Source: a virus. From it: a stretch of DNA of 37,557 nucleotides. The stretch covers positions 1-37,557 of the IMG/VR virus record IMGVR_UViG_3300009180_000101; one strand, given 5' to 3'. Within the stretch, counting starts at the first letter, position 1, and each line of letters opens with the position of its first letter. A program made the position numbers and the translations under genes. Below the pieces are notes generated by a model. That model saw only the letters and a program-made list of their open reading frames with translations. It was not told the origin of the DNA and did no database searches. This document shows, one piece after another, positions 17,414-24,968 of this stretch.

Positions 17414-18196
17414 ATGGCAGGCGGAATAACAGCAGCAGTCGTTGGGGGTGCAGCCATACTTGGCGGTGCCTATATGTCGTCAAGAGCGTCACAAAGCGCT
17501 GCTCAAACCCAAGCAGATGCCGCTAATAACGCTACCGCCGCCAATAGCGCCGCGTTAGAACGTCAAGCCGAGATGAGCTTACCGTATCGTACGGCAGGCG
17601 AAAAAGCGGTAAATCAACTATCTGAGATGACTCAGCCTGGCGGCGCAGCTACTAAAGAGTTTGCTTATGGGCCATTTGCTTATCAAGCTGACCCAGGTTA
17701 CGCGTTTAGACTTAAAGAAGGCATGAACGCCATGAACGCTACGGCGGCGGCTAGAGGCGGTTTAATTTCTGGCAATGCCCTCAAAGCTGGTCAAATATAC
17801 GGTCAAGAGATGGGTTCGCAAGAGTATGGTAATGCGTTTAACCGTTATTTAAGCAATTACAGCAACGCTCAAAACACGTTTCAATTAAACCGTAATAACT
17901 TGCTTGGGCCTCTACAGTTCTTATCTAGCCAAGGCCAAGCGTCTGCGGCCAACCAAGCCGCTAACGTAGGCAATATGGCGGCGTCTAACGCTGCATTGTC
18001 TACCGGCGCTGCCAATGCTCAAGCCGCGGGGCAGATTGGCTCTGCTAACGCTTACACTAACGCTATTGGTCAAGGCGTCGGCGCATATCAAATGAATCAG
18101 TTGATTAACCGATCTGCGTACAACAGCCCTACAAATACTAATATCCCTATGGCAACTGCTGAACAAGGCTACTACGGCCCTGGGTTAAATTATTAA
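17414..18196 (+). CDS. Ejection (internal virion) protein, 260 aa
   Basis: I chose the start at 17414, which has AGGGAG at 17401. An N-terminal Ala/Gly hydrophobic segment (about 2-22) is followed by a helical, Ala/Gln/Asn-rich body. The pattern ADPGYAFRLKEGMNAMNATA and AARGGLISGNALKAGQIYGQ is a widespread signature of podovirus injection proteins in the place of P22 gp7. Such proteins are carried in the head and ejected to help DNA cross the envelope. The following two genes complete a set of three. Confidence 0.78.
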   Translation: MAGGITAAVVGGAAILGGAYMSSRASQSAAQTQADAANNATAANSAALERQAEMSLPYRTAGEKAVNQLSEMTQPGGAATKEFAYGPFAYQADPGYAFRLKEGMNAMNATAAARGGLISGNALKAGQIYGQEMGSQEYGNAFNRYLSNYSNAQNTFQLNRNNLLGPLQFLSSQGQASAANQAANVGNMAASNAALSTGAANAQAAGQIGSANAYTNAIGQGVGAYQMNQLINRSAYNSPTNTNIPMATAEQGYYGPGLNY

Positions 18197-18205
18197 GGAA
18201 TAGCT

Positions 18206-19381
18206 ATGCCAATTGATCCAAGTATCCCCCTCCAAGCCAAAGGCGTTCAATTACAAACCCCAATTAATCAATTGGGTATGATGAACGAAGCAATGAAATA
18301 CAACGAAATGAATCGTTCTATTGATACGCAAAACAAATTGCGTGACCTTTATTCACAAGGTATTGATGTTGGTACGCCTGAAGGTTTTAAACAAGTTGCG
18401 GCGCTTGATCCTGCAACGGCGTTAAAACTTCGCGCGGATGCCTTACAAGGTCGTAAACTTGAAGGTGATATTAAAAAAACAGGTGTTGAAATTGACCAAA
18501 AAACTTTTGATTTAGTTAAACAAAAGATGTCTGATTTGGCATTTAACCCTTCAGATAACAACATTAAAGCGCATTTAGAAGATGGCATTTTGCGTAAAGA
18601 AGTAACGCCGCAACAAGCGCAAGCTACATGGCAAGCCGTATCTGCGTTGCCTTTAGACAAGCGAAGCGCTTATTTTACCGATTTAGGTATGAAAGCGGCT
18701 GAACGCGCACAAATACAAACTACACGCCGTGGTCAAGATATTAGCGCATCTACAGCTATACGTGGGCAAGATCTTACAAACGCTAGAGCGCTTGAAAATC
18801 AGGCGTTGCAGTACGGCCCAGACGTTGTGGCTAACACGGTCACGGACGCCGCAGGTAATGTAACTCAATTTAACCGTCAAGGCCAAGTTATTGGTAAGCC
18901 AGGTCAAGTTGGTAAGCCAAGCGCTACATACGAAAAAACGGCTGCGATGCAAAAACAAATGGGCCGAGATCTTGATTTGGCTATTACTGAAATTGGCAAC
19001 GCCATTAAGCCAGGTGGTTTACTTGAGAAATCTACCGCCAGCGGTGCGGGTAAGCTTCGTGATGCGGCTGGTAATTTTATTGGTTACGCAACAGAAGGTT
19101 CAGTTGCAGCGGCTTCATTAAAACCAATTGCTGACTTAGGTCTTAAAATGGTACCGCGCTTTGAAGGCCCACAGTCTGATAAAGATACTGCGTCTTATAA
19201 AGAAGCTGCTGGTCAATTGGCAAACGAAAATTTACCTGTTGCTACAAGACGTGCGGCTGCTGAAACCGTTGTACGCTTAATGAAAGCTCGTAAAGGTCAG
19301 TTTGTTAATCAAACAATGGCAAACGAGGGTATTAACGCTGGTACACCTGCGTTGCCTGATGGCTTTACTCCAGATAAATAA
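18206..19381 (+). CDS. Ejection protein 2, gp20-like position, 391 aa
   Basis: The protein is mostly helical and rich in Gln, Ala and Lys, with little hydrophobic signal. Repeated amphipathic segments include YNEMNRSIDTQNKLRDLYSQ and AQIQTTRRGQDISAST. Its position between a gp7-like and a long gp16-like gene suggests it is the second of three ejection proteins, like P22 gp20. I see no direct motif, so the call is from order and composition. AAGGAATAGC precedes the ATG. Confidence 0.65.
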   Translation: MPIDPSIPLQAKGVQLQTPINQLGMMNEAMKYNEMNRSIDTQNKLRDLYSQGIDVGTPEGFKQVAALDPATALKLRADALQGRKLEGDIKKTGVEIDQKTFDLVKQKMSDLAFNPSDNNIKAHLEDGILRKEVTPQQAQATWQAVSALPLDKRSAYFTDLGMKAAERAQIQTTRRGQDISASTAIRGQDLTNARALENQALQYGPDVVANTVTDAAGNVTQFNRQGQVIGKPGQVGKPSATYEKTAAMQKQMGRDLDLAITEIGNAIKPGGLLEKSTASGAGKLRDAAGNFIGYATEGSVAAASLKPIADLGLKMVPRFEGPQSDKDTASYKEAAGQLANENLPVATRRAAAETVVRLMKARKGQFVNQTMANEGINAGTPALPDGFTPDK

Positions 19382-19389
19382 GGGTCGTT

Positions 19390-21303
19390 ATGGCACTTCA
19401 AACCGCTACTAATCCCCAAACAGGGGAGCGCCTTGCCTTAGTTGGTGATTCTTGGCAACCTATTACTCAATCAGCTACTAATAAAGAAGGTGTTAAAGCC
19501 TATTTAATTGGCGATAAATGGCTAACTGATACACCTGCTGAACCTGAAGCGCGTCAAAACGTTGGCGCTGAGCTACCCGCGTTTGCTAAAACTAGCCCTA
19601 ACCTATATTCTGGTTTGGTAAAAACCCGTCAAATGCTTGGCCCTACTGCGGAAATGCTTGGCGGTGTTGGGGGTGGTGTGCTTGGCGCTCCTGGTGGCCC
19701 AGTTGGTGTTGTTGGCGGCTCTGCCCTTGGCTATGCTACAGCTAAAGAATTGCTCAATAAAGCTGACGTAGCCCTTGGATTAGCGCCTGCTGAAACAGGT
19801 GGTCAAGCTATGAGCCGCGCAGCGGGCAACGTCGCTGAAGGCGCTGCTTTTGAAGTAGCCGGCGGCGTGGTTGGTAAAGTGCTTAATAAGCTAGTAGACG
19901 CTGGTACGGCAGCGGTCGGTAAAGTTTTTGACCTCAACCAATTACCTAAACAATTGGCCGCTAAAGTAGTAAAAGAGTCATTTGAAACACCTCAAAACGT
20001 TGCTGCGGGGCGTAATGCGCTACAAGCAGCCGTTAAAGCTGGTGATAATGTAACGGCTCAACAAGCGCTTGCACAAGGCAAAGTAGTTGCGCCAGGCGCT
20101 CAGGCGCTAATACAAAAAGCACAGGCTAAAGTTGCACCGTCAATCCAAGCAACTAAAGATTTGGCTGATGAAGCTGCACGGATGTCTACCATTAAAGAAA
20201 TTACGCCAGATCTTAAGTTAGGTATAGACACGCGTAGAGATGCCGCTAAGCCATTCTTTAAAGAAGCCGATGCAACTATTGTTCCAATTGATAAAGATTT
20301 ATCCGATGTATTAGCTCGTATGCCTGAAGGCACTTTAACTGCTGCGGCTAAGATTGCCAAAATGGAAGGTCGCCCATTTGTAATGGGTAAGACTACAGCG
20401 CCGACAATGCAGCCTACTGGTGTGCTAGACGCAGCTGGTAATCCTGTAATGCGTGAGGTTGCAGGTAACACCGCTGAATTAACTGGTGAATCAATGCACT
20501 TTATTAAACGCGCGTTATCAGATGTTGCTTATGGGCCTGCTACTACAGACGCCGGTATTGATATGCAAAGAGCCGCGCAAAAACTTTTAAAAGATTACAC
20601 CAAAGTATTTGAAACTAAAGTGCCTCCTTACGCTGAAGCCCGTAAAATATTCTCTGACTTATCTGCTCCAGTTAACCAAGCGCAAGTTCTTAAAGAAATG
20701 GCGTCTGTGTTGGAAAAACCAGGTGGCGGCGAGCGTATTGGCCCATTCCTTAATGTATTAGGTCGCGGCGAAACCGCCATGCTTAAACGGGCAGGCGGCA
20801 AAGGCGCTCCTCGTTTTGAGGCTTTAGATGAGGTATTAACACCTGAACAGTTACAAACTGTAATGGGTGTTGCAAAACAATTAGAAACAGATGCGTCTGT
20901 TGGCTTACAAATATCACAAGGGCAACAATACGCAACTGATTTATTGAAAAAGCATTTGGCTAGTTATAGACTGCCCAACATATTTAACGTAGTTGCAACT
21001 ACAGCCAATAAAGTATTAGATACGCTTGGCGTTAAAGTGGGTGAAAAAACTATTCGCGAGATAACCAAGGCAAGCGAAAACGCCCAGTCGTTTGATGAGT
21101 TACTTGCGTTGTTGCCAGGGCAAGATCGTATAAAAGTTCTAAAAGCTATAAGTGACCCTGATACTTGGGCTAAAATCAACACCGTAGCAAAGAACCCCGC
21201 AACATCAAAAGCCTTAATGGGTGTTTCTGCCGATGTACCCCAAATGCCAGCAAATGCGCTTGCGTCCGAACAACCACAGAATGTAAACGCCCTTGCGAGG
21301 TAA
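19390..21303 (+). CDS. Ejection protein 3, gp16-like position, 637 aa
   Basis: The N-terminus begins ALQTATNPQTGERLALVGDS. A Gly-rich hydrophobic stretch, MLGGVGGGVLGAPGGPVGVV, at about residues 88-107 could insert in a membrane. The remaining 500 residues are helical and charged. Length and order match P22 gp16 (609 residues), the large DNA-ejection protein. No muramidase motif is visible. The call is based on position, size and the hydrophobic glycine segment. Confidence 0.7.
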   Translation: MALQTATNPQTGERLALVGDSWQPITQSATNKEGVKAYLIGDKWLTDTPAEPEARQNVGAELPAFAKTSPNLYSGLVKTRQMLGPTAEMLGGVGGGVLGAPGGPVGVVGGSALGYATAKELLNKADVALGLAPAETGGQAMSRAAGNVAEGAAFEVAGGVVGKVLNKLVDAGTAAVGKVFDLNQLPKQLAAKVVKESFETPQNVAAGRNALQAAVKAGDNVTAQQALAQGKVVAPGAQALIQKAQAKVAPSIQATKDLADEAARMSTIKEITPDLKLGIDTRRDAAKPFFKEADATIVPIDKDLSDVLARMPEGTLTAAAKIAKMEGRPFVMGKTTAPTMQPTGVLDAAGNPVMREVAGNTAELTGESMHFIKRALSDVAYGPATTDAGIDMQRAAQKLLKDYTKVFETKVPPYAEARKIFSDLSAPVNQAQVLKEMASVLEKPGGGERIGPFLNVLGRGETAMLKRAGGKGAPRFEALDEVLTPEQLQTVMGVAKQLETDASVGLQISQGQQYATDLLKKHLASYRLPNIFNVVATTANKVLDTLGVKVGEKTIREITKASENAQSFDELLALLPGQDRIKVLKAISDPDTWAKINTVAKNPATSKALMGVSADVPQMPANALASEQPQNVNALAR

Positions 21304-21306
21304 ATC

Positions 21307-21543
21307 ATGGACTGGCAATACTTATTTAATATGGTAGCTGGTGCAGGTATGCTTGGCGTAGGCTGGTGGTGTCGCCAAATATGGGACTCGGTTCAGCTAT
21401 TAAAAAAAGATGTTCAAAGTATTGAAGTAGCGCTACCAACAAATTATGTTCGCAAAGTAGATTTAGACGTTAAGTTTGATAAGTTAGAGGCTACTTTGCA
21501 ACGTATTTTGGATAAGTTAGACCAAAAGGCAGATAAAGAATGA
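21307..21543 (+). CDS. Small membrane protein with coiled coil, 78 aa
   Basis: One hydrophobic segment at about residues 5-25 (LFNMVAGAGMLGVGWWCRQI) is followed by a charged helical tail ending FDKLEATLQRILDKLDQKAD. Similar small proteins often stand just before phage holins. It may take part in lysis, possibly as an antiholin or second holin, but this is inference from position and topology. The stop overlaps the next ATG by four bases. Confidence 0.65.
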   Translation: MDWQYLFNMVAGAGMLGVGWWCRQIWDSVQLLKKDVQSIEVALPTNYVRKVDLDVKFDKLEATLQRILDKLDQKADKE

Positions 21544-21728
21544 AAATGTATAAGTCAAAGACTATGTGGTTTTCTTTGGCAATGCTAGTGTTTGGTGCTG
21601 TAGAAATGTATTTTCCGTATTTAAGGGACAACATTGAGCCTAAATACTATGGCCCAATTTTTATGACCATTGGAGTTATCTGCGCTGTTTTGCGTTTTTA
21701 CACTACTCAGCCTTTGGATGAAAAATGA
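21540..21728 (+). CDS. Putative holin, 62 aa
   Basis: The protein has two hydrophobic segments, about residues 8-24 (TMWFSLAMLVFGAVEMY) and 37-54 (YGPIFMTIGVICAVLRFY), with a basic N-terminus. Small two-helix proteins of the pattern KSKT..W....LV.G...Y.P followed by Y....IG....LRF.TT.PL are commonly called holins in phage lysis clusters. It should open the inner membrane to release the endolysin. It overlaps both neighbours by four bases. The ATG-AAA-ATG start leaves a possible dual start (residues 1 and 3), which in other holins tunes timing. Confidence 0.7.
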   Translation: MKMYKSKTMWFSLAMLVFGAVEMYFPYLRDNIEPKYYGPIFMTIGVICAVLRFYTTQPLDEK

Positions 21729-22273
21729 TCTACGCTCTATATTTAGTTCTTGTACCTTTAAGTCTATTCTTGACGCTTATTGCTGTTATCTTAGCGCCTG
21801 TACTGCCTGTGTTAGCTACCGCACAAGAGGGTTGGCTTGATAACCATGCTAAATGGGGCTATGGGCCACGTTTACCTACTTGGCTATCTTGGTTTCAAAC
21901 GCCTGACAATTCGCTTGATGGCGACGCTACATTTGAACGCTTAAACGGTATTAGCTATTGGTCTAAAGTTAAATGGCTATGGCGTAATCCTTGTTACGCT
22001 TTTGCATTGCGTTATTTAAGTAACCCTTTTTATACTCAAGTGTCTGGCGACAAAACAATTAAGGACAATGACAATGCAAAAGCAGGCTGGTGTTTGGTTC
22101 ACGCTAATGGACTATTTCAATTTACTCTTGTTGCCCCTATTGGCTATAGCCGTTGTATTTATATTAATTTGGGGTGGAATGTGCGTGGTTTGGTCGATGA
22201 TAACGTCCAACCAAAGCCTGATCCGTATCAAGCCACATTCGTCTTTTCGCCAAGAATAAGCGGTTTTAGATAA
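21725..22273 (+). CDS. Conserved hypothetical membrane-anchored protein, 182 aa
   Basis: A long N-terminal hydrophobic segment (about residues 2-32, LYLVLVPLSLFLTLIAVILA) is followed by a Trp-rich region, GPRLPTWLSWFQTPDNSLDG and VKWLWRNPCYAFALRYL. It ends ATFVFSPRISGFR. I know this pattern from lysis-cluster proteins in many phages, without an assigned function. The chain overlaps the holin candidate by four bases. The envelope location is inferred from the hydrophobic N-terminus. A second hydrophobic frame is embedded near its 3' end (see findings). Confidence 0.75.
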   Translation: MIYALYLVLVPLSLFLTLIAVILAPVLPVLATAQEGWLDNHAKWGYGPRLPTWLSWFQTPDNSLDGDATFERLNGISYWSKVKWLWRNPCYAFALRYLSNPFYTQVSGDKTIKDNDNAKAGWCLVHANGLFQFTLVAPIGYSRCIYINLGWNVRGLVDDNVQPKPDPYQATFVFSPRISGFR

Positions 22274-22279
22274 AAAAAA

Positions 22280-22669
22280 ATGATCTCCTATGCGCGAATT
22301 GGAATTTTGGTTGGTATTTTTATGGCTGGTCTGCTTTTGGGCTGGGGTTATGAGTATCGGAATTTGGTGGCCTACAAAGCAGAAATTGAAGCAATGGCTA
22401 AAATTCAGCAAGCCAAAAACGAATCTATCGTCAAGCAACAAACGCTAGTCAATAAAGGAATTGAAAATGAGTACCAAGCTAAGTTGTCTGCTCTTAAGTC
22501 TTATTATGGTGGGCTGCGCCACCCCGGTAGCAGTTCAATGTCCGGCGTTCCCCAATCCACCATCGGTATTGATGGAAAAGCCACCAACCTTGAACTTGCT
22601 TGCGCCTATACAACGCAGCAATTAGTGTCGCTTCAAGGGTGGGTGCAACAACAACTTGAAGTCAAATGA
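22280..22669 (+). CDS. Rz: Inner-membrane spanin subunit, Rz-like
   Basis: The 129-residue protein has an N-terminal signal anchor (about residues 5-22, ARIGILVGIFMAGLLLGW). A helical periplasmic stretch follows, EAMAKIQQAKNESIVKQQ, with a C-terminal part containing LELACAYTTQQLVSLQGWVQ, typical of Rz-type proteins. It should pair with the lipoprotein encoded in another frame inside it (22467-22625) to fuse inner and outer membranes at lysis. Its stop overlaps the endolysin start (ATGA). Gene order is holin, Rz, endolysin, which differs from lambda, where Rz follows the endolysin. Confidence 0.88.
   Translation: MISYARIGILVGIFMAGLLLGWGYEYRNLVAYKAEIEAMAKIQQAKNESIVKQQTLVNKGIENEYQAKLSALKSYYGGLRHPGSSSMSGVPQSTIGIDGKATNLELACAYTTQQLVSLQGWVQQQLEVK
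22467..22625 (+). CDS. Rz1: Outer-membrane spanin lipoprotein, embedded Rz1
   Basis: Hand translation gives 52 residues lying wholly inside Rz in another frame, as in lambda. The signal peptide MSTKLSCLLLSLIMVG is followed by lipobox Cys17 (IMVGC), so the mature protein is a short outer-membrane lipoprotein. It is rich in proline (ATPVAVQCPAFPNPPSV, then EKPPTLN), a hallmark of Rz1. A strong AAGGAA (22455-22460) lies six bases before the ATG. Position, lipobox, proline content and ribosome binding site together make the call firm. Confidence 0.9.
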   Translation: MSTKLSCLLLSLIMVGCATPVAVQCPAFPNPPSVLMEKPPTLNLLAPIQRSN

Positions 22670-23109
22670 GTCCGAATTTACAAGCATTTCTTGATATGAT
22701 TGCGGTGTCTGAAGGCACTGCGGGAAAGGGTGACGATGGTTATAATGTCATTGTTGGGGGCAGTTTATTTGAAAGCTATGATGACCATCCAAGAAAATTG
22801 GTATGGCTTCGTCCCGGCCTTGCGTCCACGGCGGCGGGCAGATACCAACTCTTAAAGCGGTATTACGATGCTTATAAGAAGCAGCTTAACTTACCCAATT
22901 TCAGCCCTCTATCCCAAGATTTGATTGCTATACAACAGATTCGTGAACGTGGCGCGTTGCAAGATATTGAAATGGGCTATATCAGCGTAGCCATTGATAA
23001 GGTTAAAAACATCTGGGCGTCCCTTCCTGGGGCTGGTTATGGTCAGCATGAAAACAAATTAGACAAATTAATTACATCATATAAAGATGCAGGTGGTACA
23101 GTAGCGTAA
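22666..23109 (+). CDS. Endolysin, lambda R-type transglycosylase
   Basis: The 147-residue protein follows lambda R over its whole length. It shows AFLDMIAVSEGT with catalytic Glu16 (Glu19 in lambda R), GYNVIVGGSLFESYDDHPRK, the core AGRYQLLKRYYDAYKKQL, and IWASLPGAGYGQHENKLDKL. Family members cut the glycan strand of peptidoglycan, leaving anhydro ends. There is no signal peptide, so release needs the holin. The start overlaps the Rz stop. It is fitted to a Gram-negative host together with the spanins. Confidence 0.95.
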   Translation: MSPNLQAFLDMIAVSEGTAGKGDDGYNVIVGGSLFESYDDHPRKLVWLRPGLASTAAGRYQLLKRYYDAYKKQLNLPNFSPLSQDLIAIQQIRERGALQDIEMGYISVAIDKVKNIWASLPGAGYGQHENKLDKLITSYKDAGGTVA

Positions 23110-23160
23110 CTAATTTGTCATAATTGCCTGATTTAATTGGCAAAAATCTCTGAGGTGAAT

Positions 23161-24141
23161 ATGCGGTATTCTAAAAAAGAAGATGATGCTTTTATAAAAA
23201 TTTGGAAACAATTAGGCTCACCCACCTTAGTAGGAAAAGAACTAGGGGTAAACCCTAGAAGTGCTATGACTCGGCGTAGTAACATAGAAATACGCTATGG
23301 CATTAAGCTACCAACTTTCAACTCTCAACGAGATGAAAAAAAGCCCAAACAAAAAAAGATAGAGCTAGCCGCGCACAACGTCCGTAGAGGCATTGATGTT
23401 GATAAAGTCAAACACGTTATTGTGTTTTCAGACGCCCATTTTACCGATACGACCACCACGGCGTTTAAAGCCCTCTTGAAGATGATTAAAGAGTTTAAGC
23501 CACAGGTGATTATCTGCAACGGCGACGCCTTTGATGGGCAGGTTTTAAGCCGTTTCCCGTCAATTAATTATGATGCCAAGCCCACAGTTCTTGAAGAACT
23601 AAAAGCCTGCCGTTATCACTTAGATGAAATTGAAAAAGTAAGACCTGCTGGTTGCCGTCTAATATGGACGTTGGGAAACCACGATATGCGCTACGAGGCT
23701 TGGTTGGTTAACAAGGTGCCTGAATACAGCGGCGTAGATGGGTTTAGTCTTAAGTACCATTTTCCTAATTGGGAAACGTGTTGGAGCTTTTGGATAGGTG
23801 AAGAAACCGTAGTCAAGCACCGTTTTAAAGGTGGCCGCACGGCGGGTTATAGCAATTTGGTTGCAGCGGGGAACACGAACATCATTACGGGGCATACGCA
23901 CGTTCTCTGTGTAAGTCCAATTAGTAATTACCAAGGCAACTTTTTTGGCGTCCAGACCGGTTGCTTGGCTGATCCTATGTCGCCCACTTTTGAGTATGTG
24001 GAAGATAACCCACTTGACTGGCGTTCAGGATTTGTCATGCTATCGTTTGACCAAGACAGAATGTTAATGCCAGAGCTTATTATGGTCAGCGATGAACAAA
24101 ATGGTGAATACGAGTTTCGTGGCAAAATTCATGCAGTATGA
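23161..24141 (+). CDS. Calcineurin-like metallophosphoesterase, N-terminal HTH-like
   Basis: I chose the ATG at 23161 because GAGGTGAAT stands directly upstream; a TTG at 23137 would add eight residues. The 326-residue protein has the full calcineurin metal-binding set: FSDAHF (D-x-H), CNGDAFDG (GD...D), LGNHDMR (GNHD), KHRF and TGHTHV (GHxH). Residues 1-45 look like a DNA-binding helix-turn-helix (VGKELGVNPRSAMTRRSN). Phage enzymes of this superfamily can act on nucleotides, RNA or DNA ends; the substrate is unknown. It lies between the endolysin and an SprT-like gene, an uncommon place for a nucleic acid enzyme. Confidence 0.85.
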   Translation: MRYSKKEDDAFIKIWKQLGSPTLVGKELGVNPRSAMTRRSNIEIRYGIKLPTFNSQRDEKKPKQKKIELAAHNVRRGIDVDKVKHVIVFSDAHFTDTTTTAFKALLKMIKEFKPQVIICNGDAFDGQVLSRFPSINYDAKPTVLEELKACRYHLDEIEKVRPAGCRLIWTLGNHDMRYEAWLVNKVPEYSGVDGFSLKYHFPNWETCWSFWIGEETVVKHRFKGGRTAGYSNLVAAGNTNIITGHTHVLCVSPISNYQGNFFGVQTGCLADPMSPTFEYVEDNPLDWRSGFVMLSFDQDRMLMPELIMVSDEQNGEYEFRGKIHAV

Positions 24142-24153
24142 AAGCATGATGGC

Positions 24154-24501
24154 ATGAAATTAACACCCTATATCCTAGAATCCCTATACTTGTGTATGGC
24201 ATCTTGTCACCCCATGCGGAACTGGGACTTGCCTGCGCCAGAGCTTATCCAGTTCAAGGTAACTAGGGAATCAGATGCCATGGCTACCTACCGCTACCAA
24301 GAAGATTTAGAGAAGCCTCATATCATTACCATTAGCCGTCTGCGTAATGAGCATTTTGATACCGTGCAACGCTCATTGGCTCACGAAATTTGTCACATGA
24401 GTTTTTGGAAAACAGATTACTGGGACAAGCATGGCAAAGCGTTTAAAATCCGTACGCGGCAGATTGCAAGAGAATTTGGGTGGGATAGCTTAGAGTTATG
24501 A
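24154..24501 (+). CDS. SprT-like zinc metallopeptidase, 115 aa
   Basis: The motif LAHEICHMSF puts HExxH at residues 77-81, and His93 (DKHGKAF) could be the third zinc ligand, as in SprT/Spartan-like proteins. The usual C-terminal zinc ribbon of cellular SprT is absent. In phages these small proteins are common and of unknown substrate. In cells the family removes DNA-protein crosslinks. It follows the phosphoesterase by 12 bases without a clear ribosome binding site and is the last rightward late gene. Confidence 0.78.
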   Translation: MKLTPYILESLYLCMASCHPMRNWDLPAPELIQFKVTRESDAMATYRYQEDLEKPHIITISRLRNEHFDTVQRSLAHEICHMSFWKTDYWDKHGKAFKIRTRQIAREFGWDSLEL

Positions 24502-24503
24502 CG

Positions 24504-24562
24504 GGGCGTTAAGCCGACGTTGTAGGATGCAGTAATTGGGTAATTTTTCGGCTTTCTCGCCC
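24504..24562 (+). terminator. Bulged stem-loop at the 3' end of the late operon
   Basis: GGGCG (24504-24508) pairs with CGCCC (24558-24562), and AAGCCGA (24511-24517) pairs with TCGGCTT (24548-24554). An internal loop TT/TCT lies between them, and the terminal loop is 30 bases. It starts three bases after the SprT-like stop codon. A T-rich stretch lies inside the loop rather than after the stem, so the element may be an RNA fold rather than an intrinsic terminator. Confidence 0.55.
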
Positions 24563-24601
24563 ATTTGTAACAACTGCCAAATACAGCCCTACTACTAATA
24601 A

Positions 24602-24621
24602 ATGTGTAATTAACTACACAT
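24602..24621. repeat. Inverted repeat, 7-bp arms
   Basis: ATGTGTA (24602-24608) and TACACAT (24615-24621) flank ATTAAC. The AT-rich dyad could be a protein-binding operator or a weak hairpin between the two larger folds. Confidence 0.5.
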
Positions 24622-24630
24622 ATTAGTACC

Positions 24631-24672
24631 TATATGTATAAATTGAGCCGTATTTTATACATATACGGCTCA
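24631..24672. terminator. Two mutually exclusive hairpins (bidirectional terminator candidate)
   Basis: TATATGTATAAA (24631-24642) pairs perfectly with TTTATACATATA (24654-24665). TGAGCCGTAT (24644-24653) pairs perfectly with ATACGGCTCA (24663-24672). The second hairpin uses the first one's loop and shares three bases with its right arm, so only one can form at a time. The leftward stop codon of the 51-residue gene lies in the last arm. This geometry resembles terminator/antiterminator pairs, but no clean T run follows on either strand. Confidence 0.6.
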
Positions 24673-24825
24673 TAAATCTTCCTGCCCAACAATTTTATAA
24701 ACTTGGTTGATTATGTTTAAGACGTGTTTAATGTCTTTAGGGCTTAATTGACCCATCAACTGCAAAATTTTTATCACCGCAACATCATTGTCTAATGGTT
24801 GAGGTTTTACTATAGTTTCAATCAT
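24670..24825 (-). CDS. Hypothetical 51-aa protein, last gene of leftward operon
   Basis: I chose the ATG at 24825, because it overlaps the stop of the 48-residue gene upstream (ATGA), as elsewhere in this operon. A longer frame from 24882 would overlap that gene almost fully. The protein begins MIETIVKPQPLDNDVAVIKI and ends with a helical LSPKDIKHVLNIINQVYKIV. It is soluble and amphipathic, with no known function. Confidence 0.65.
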   Translation of the reverse strand: MIETIVKPQPLDNDVAVIKILQLMGQLSPKDIKHVLNIINQVYKIVGQEDL

Positions 24826-24968
24826 TTGGTAGCGATCAAATAAGCGCCGTAATTGGCAAAACAATAACCTGAATACATACACGCCAAGCCCATATTTCCT
24901 TTAAATGCTTGTTCAATGGCTATGTAAGCGTATATCAGCCCTGTGACAATAATTAACCAACTACTCAT
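24822..24968 (-). CDS. Small membrane protein, 48 aa
   Basis: Hand translation gives MSSWLIIVTGLIYAYIAIEQ followed by AFKGNMGLACMYSGYCFANY and GAYLIATK. There are two likely membrane segments (about 4-18 and 26-45). I recognise this GLIYAYIA-E....N.G.A..Y.GY pattern from tiny phage membrane proteins. The function is unknown. It overlaps the previous stop by eight bases and the next start by four, so it is part of a translationally coupled chain. Confidence 0.75.
   Translation of the reverse strand: MSSWLIIVTGLIYAYIAIEQAFKGNMGLACMYSGYCFANYGAYLIATK

Larger units (their letters stand above)
24502..24669. other. Convergent intergenic region with several RNA-fold elements
   Basis: No gene is present between the late rightward and early leftward operons. 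Four inverted repeats are visible: a bulged stem at 24504-24562, a palindrome at 24602-24621, and two overlapping stems at 24631-24665 and 24644-24672. The region is therefore either a double terminator or a regulatory RNA. See the separate entries and the finding. Confidence 0.75.

Noticed and set aside
23137-23160. Earlier TTG start for the metallophosphoesterase
   Set aside because: The ATG at 23161 has a good GAGGTGAAT site directly upstream, and the extra eight residues add nothing recognisable.
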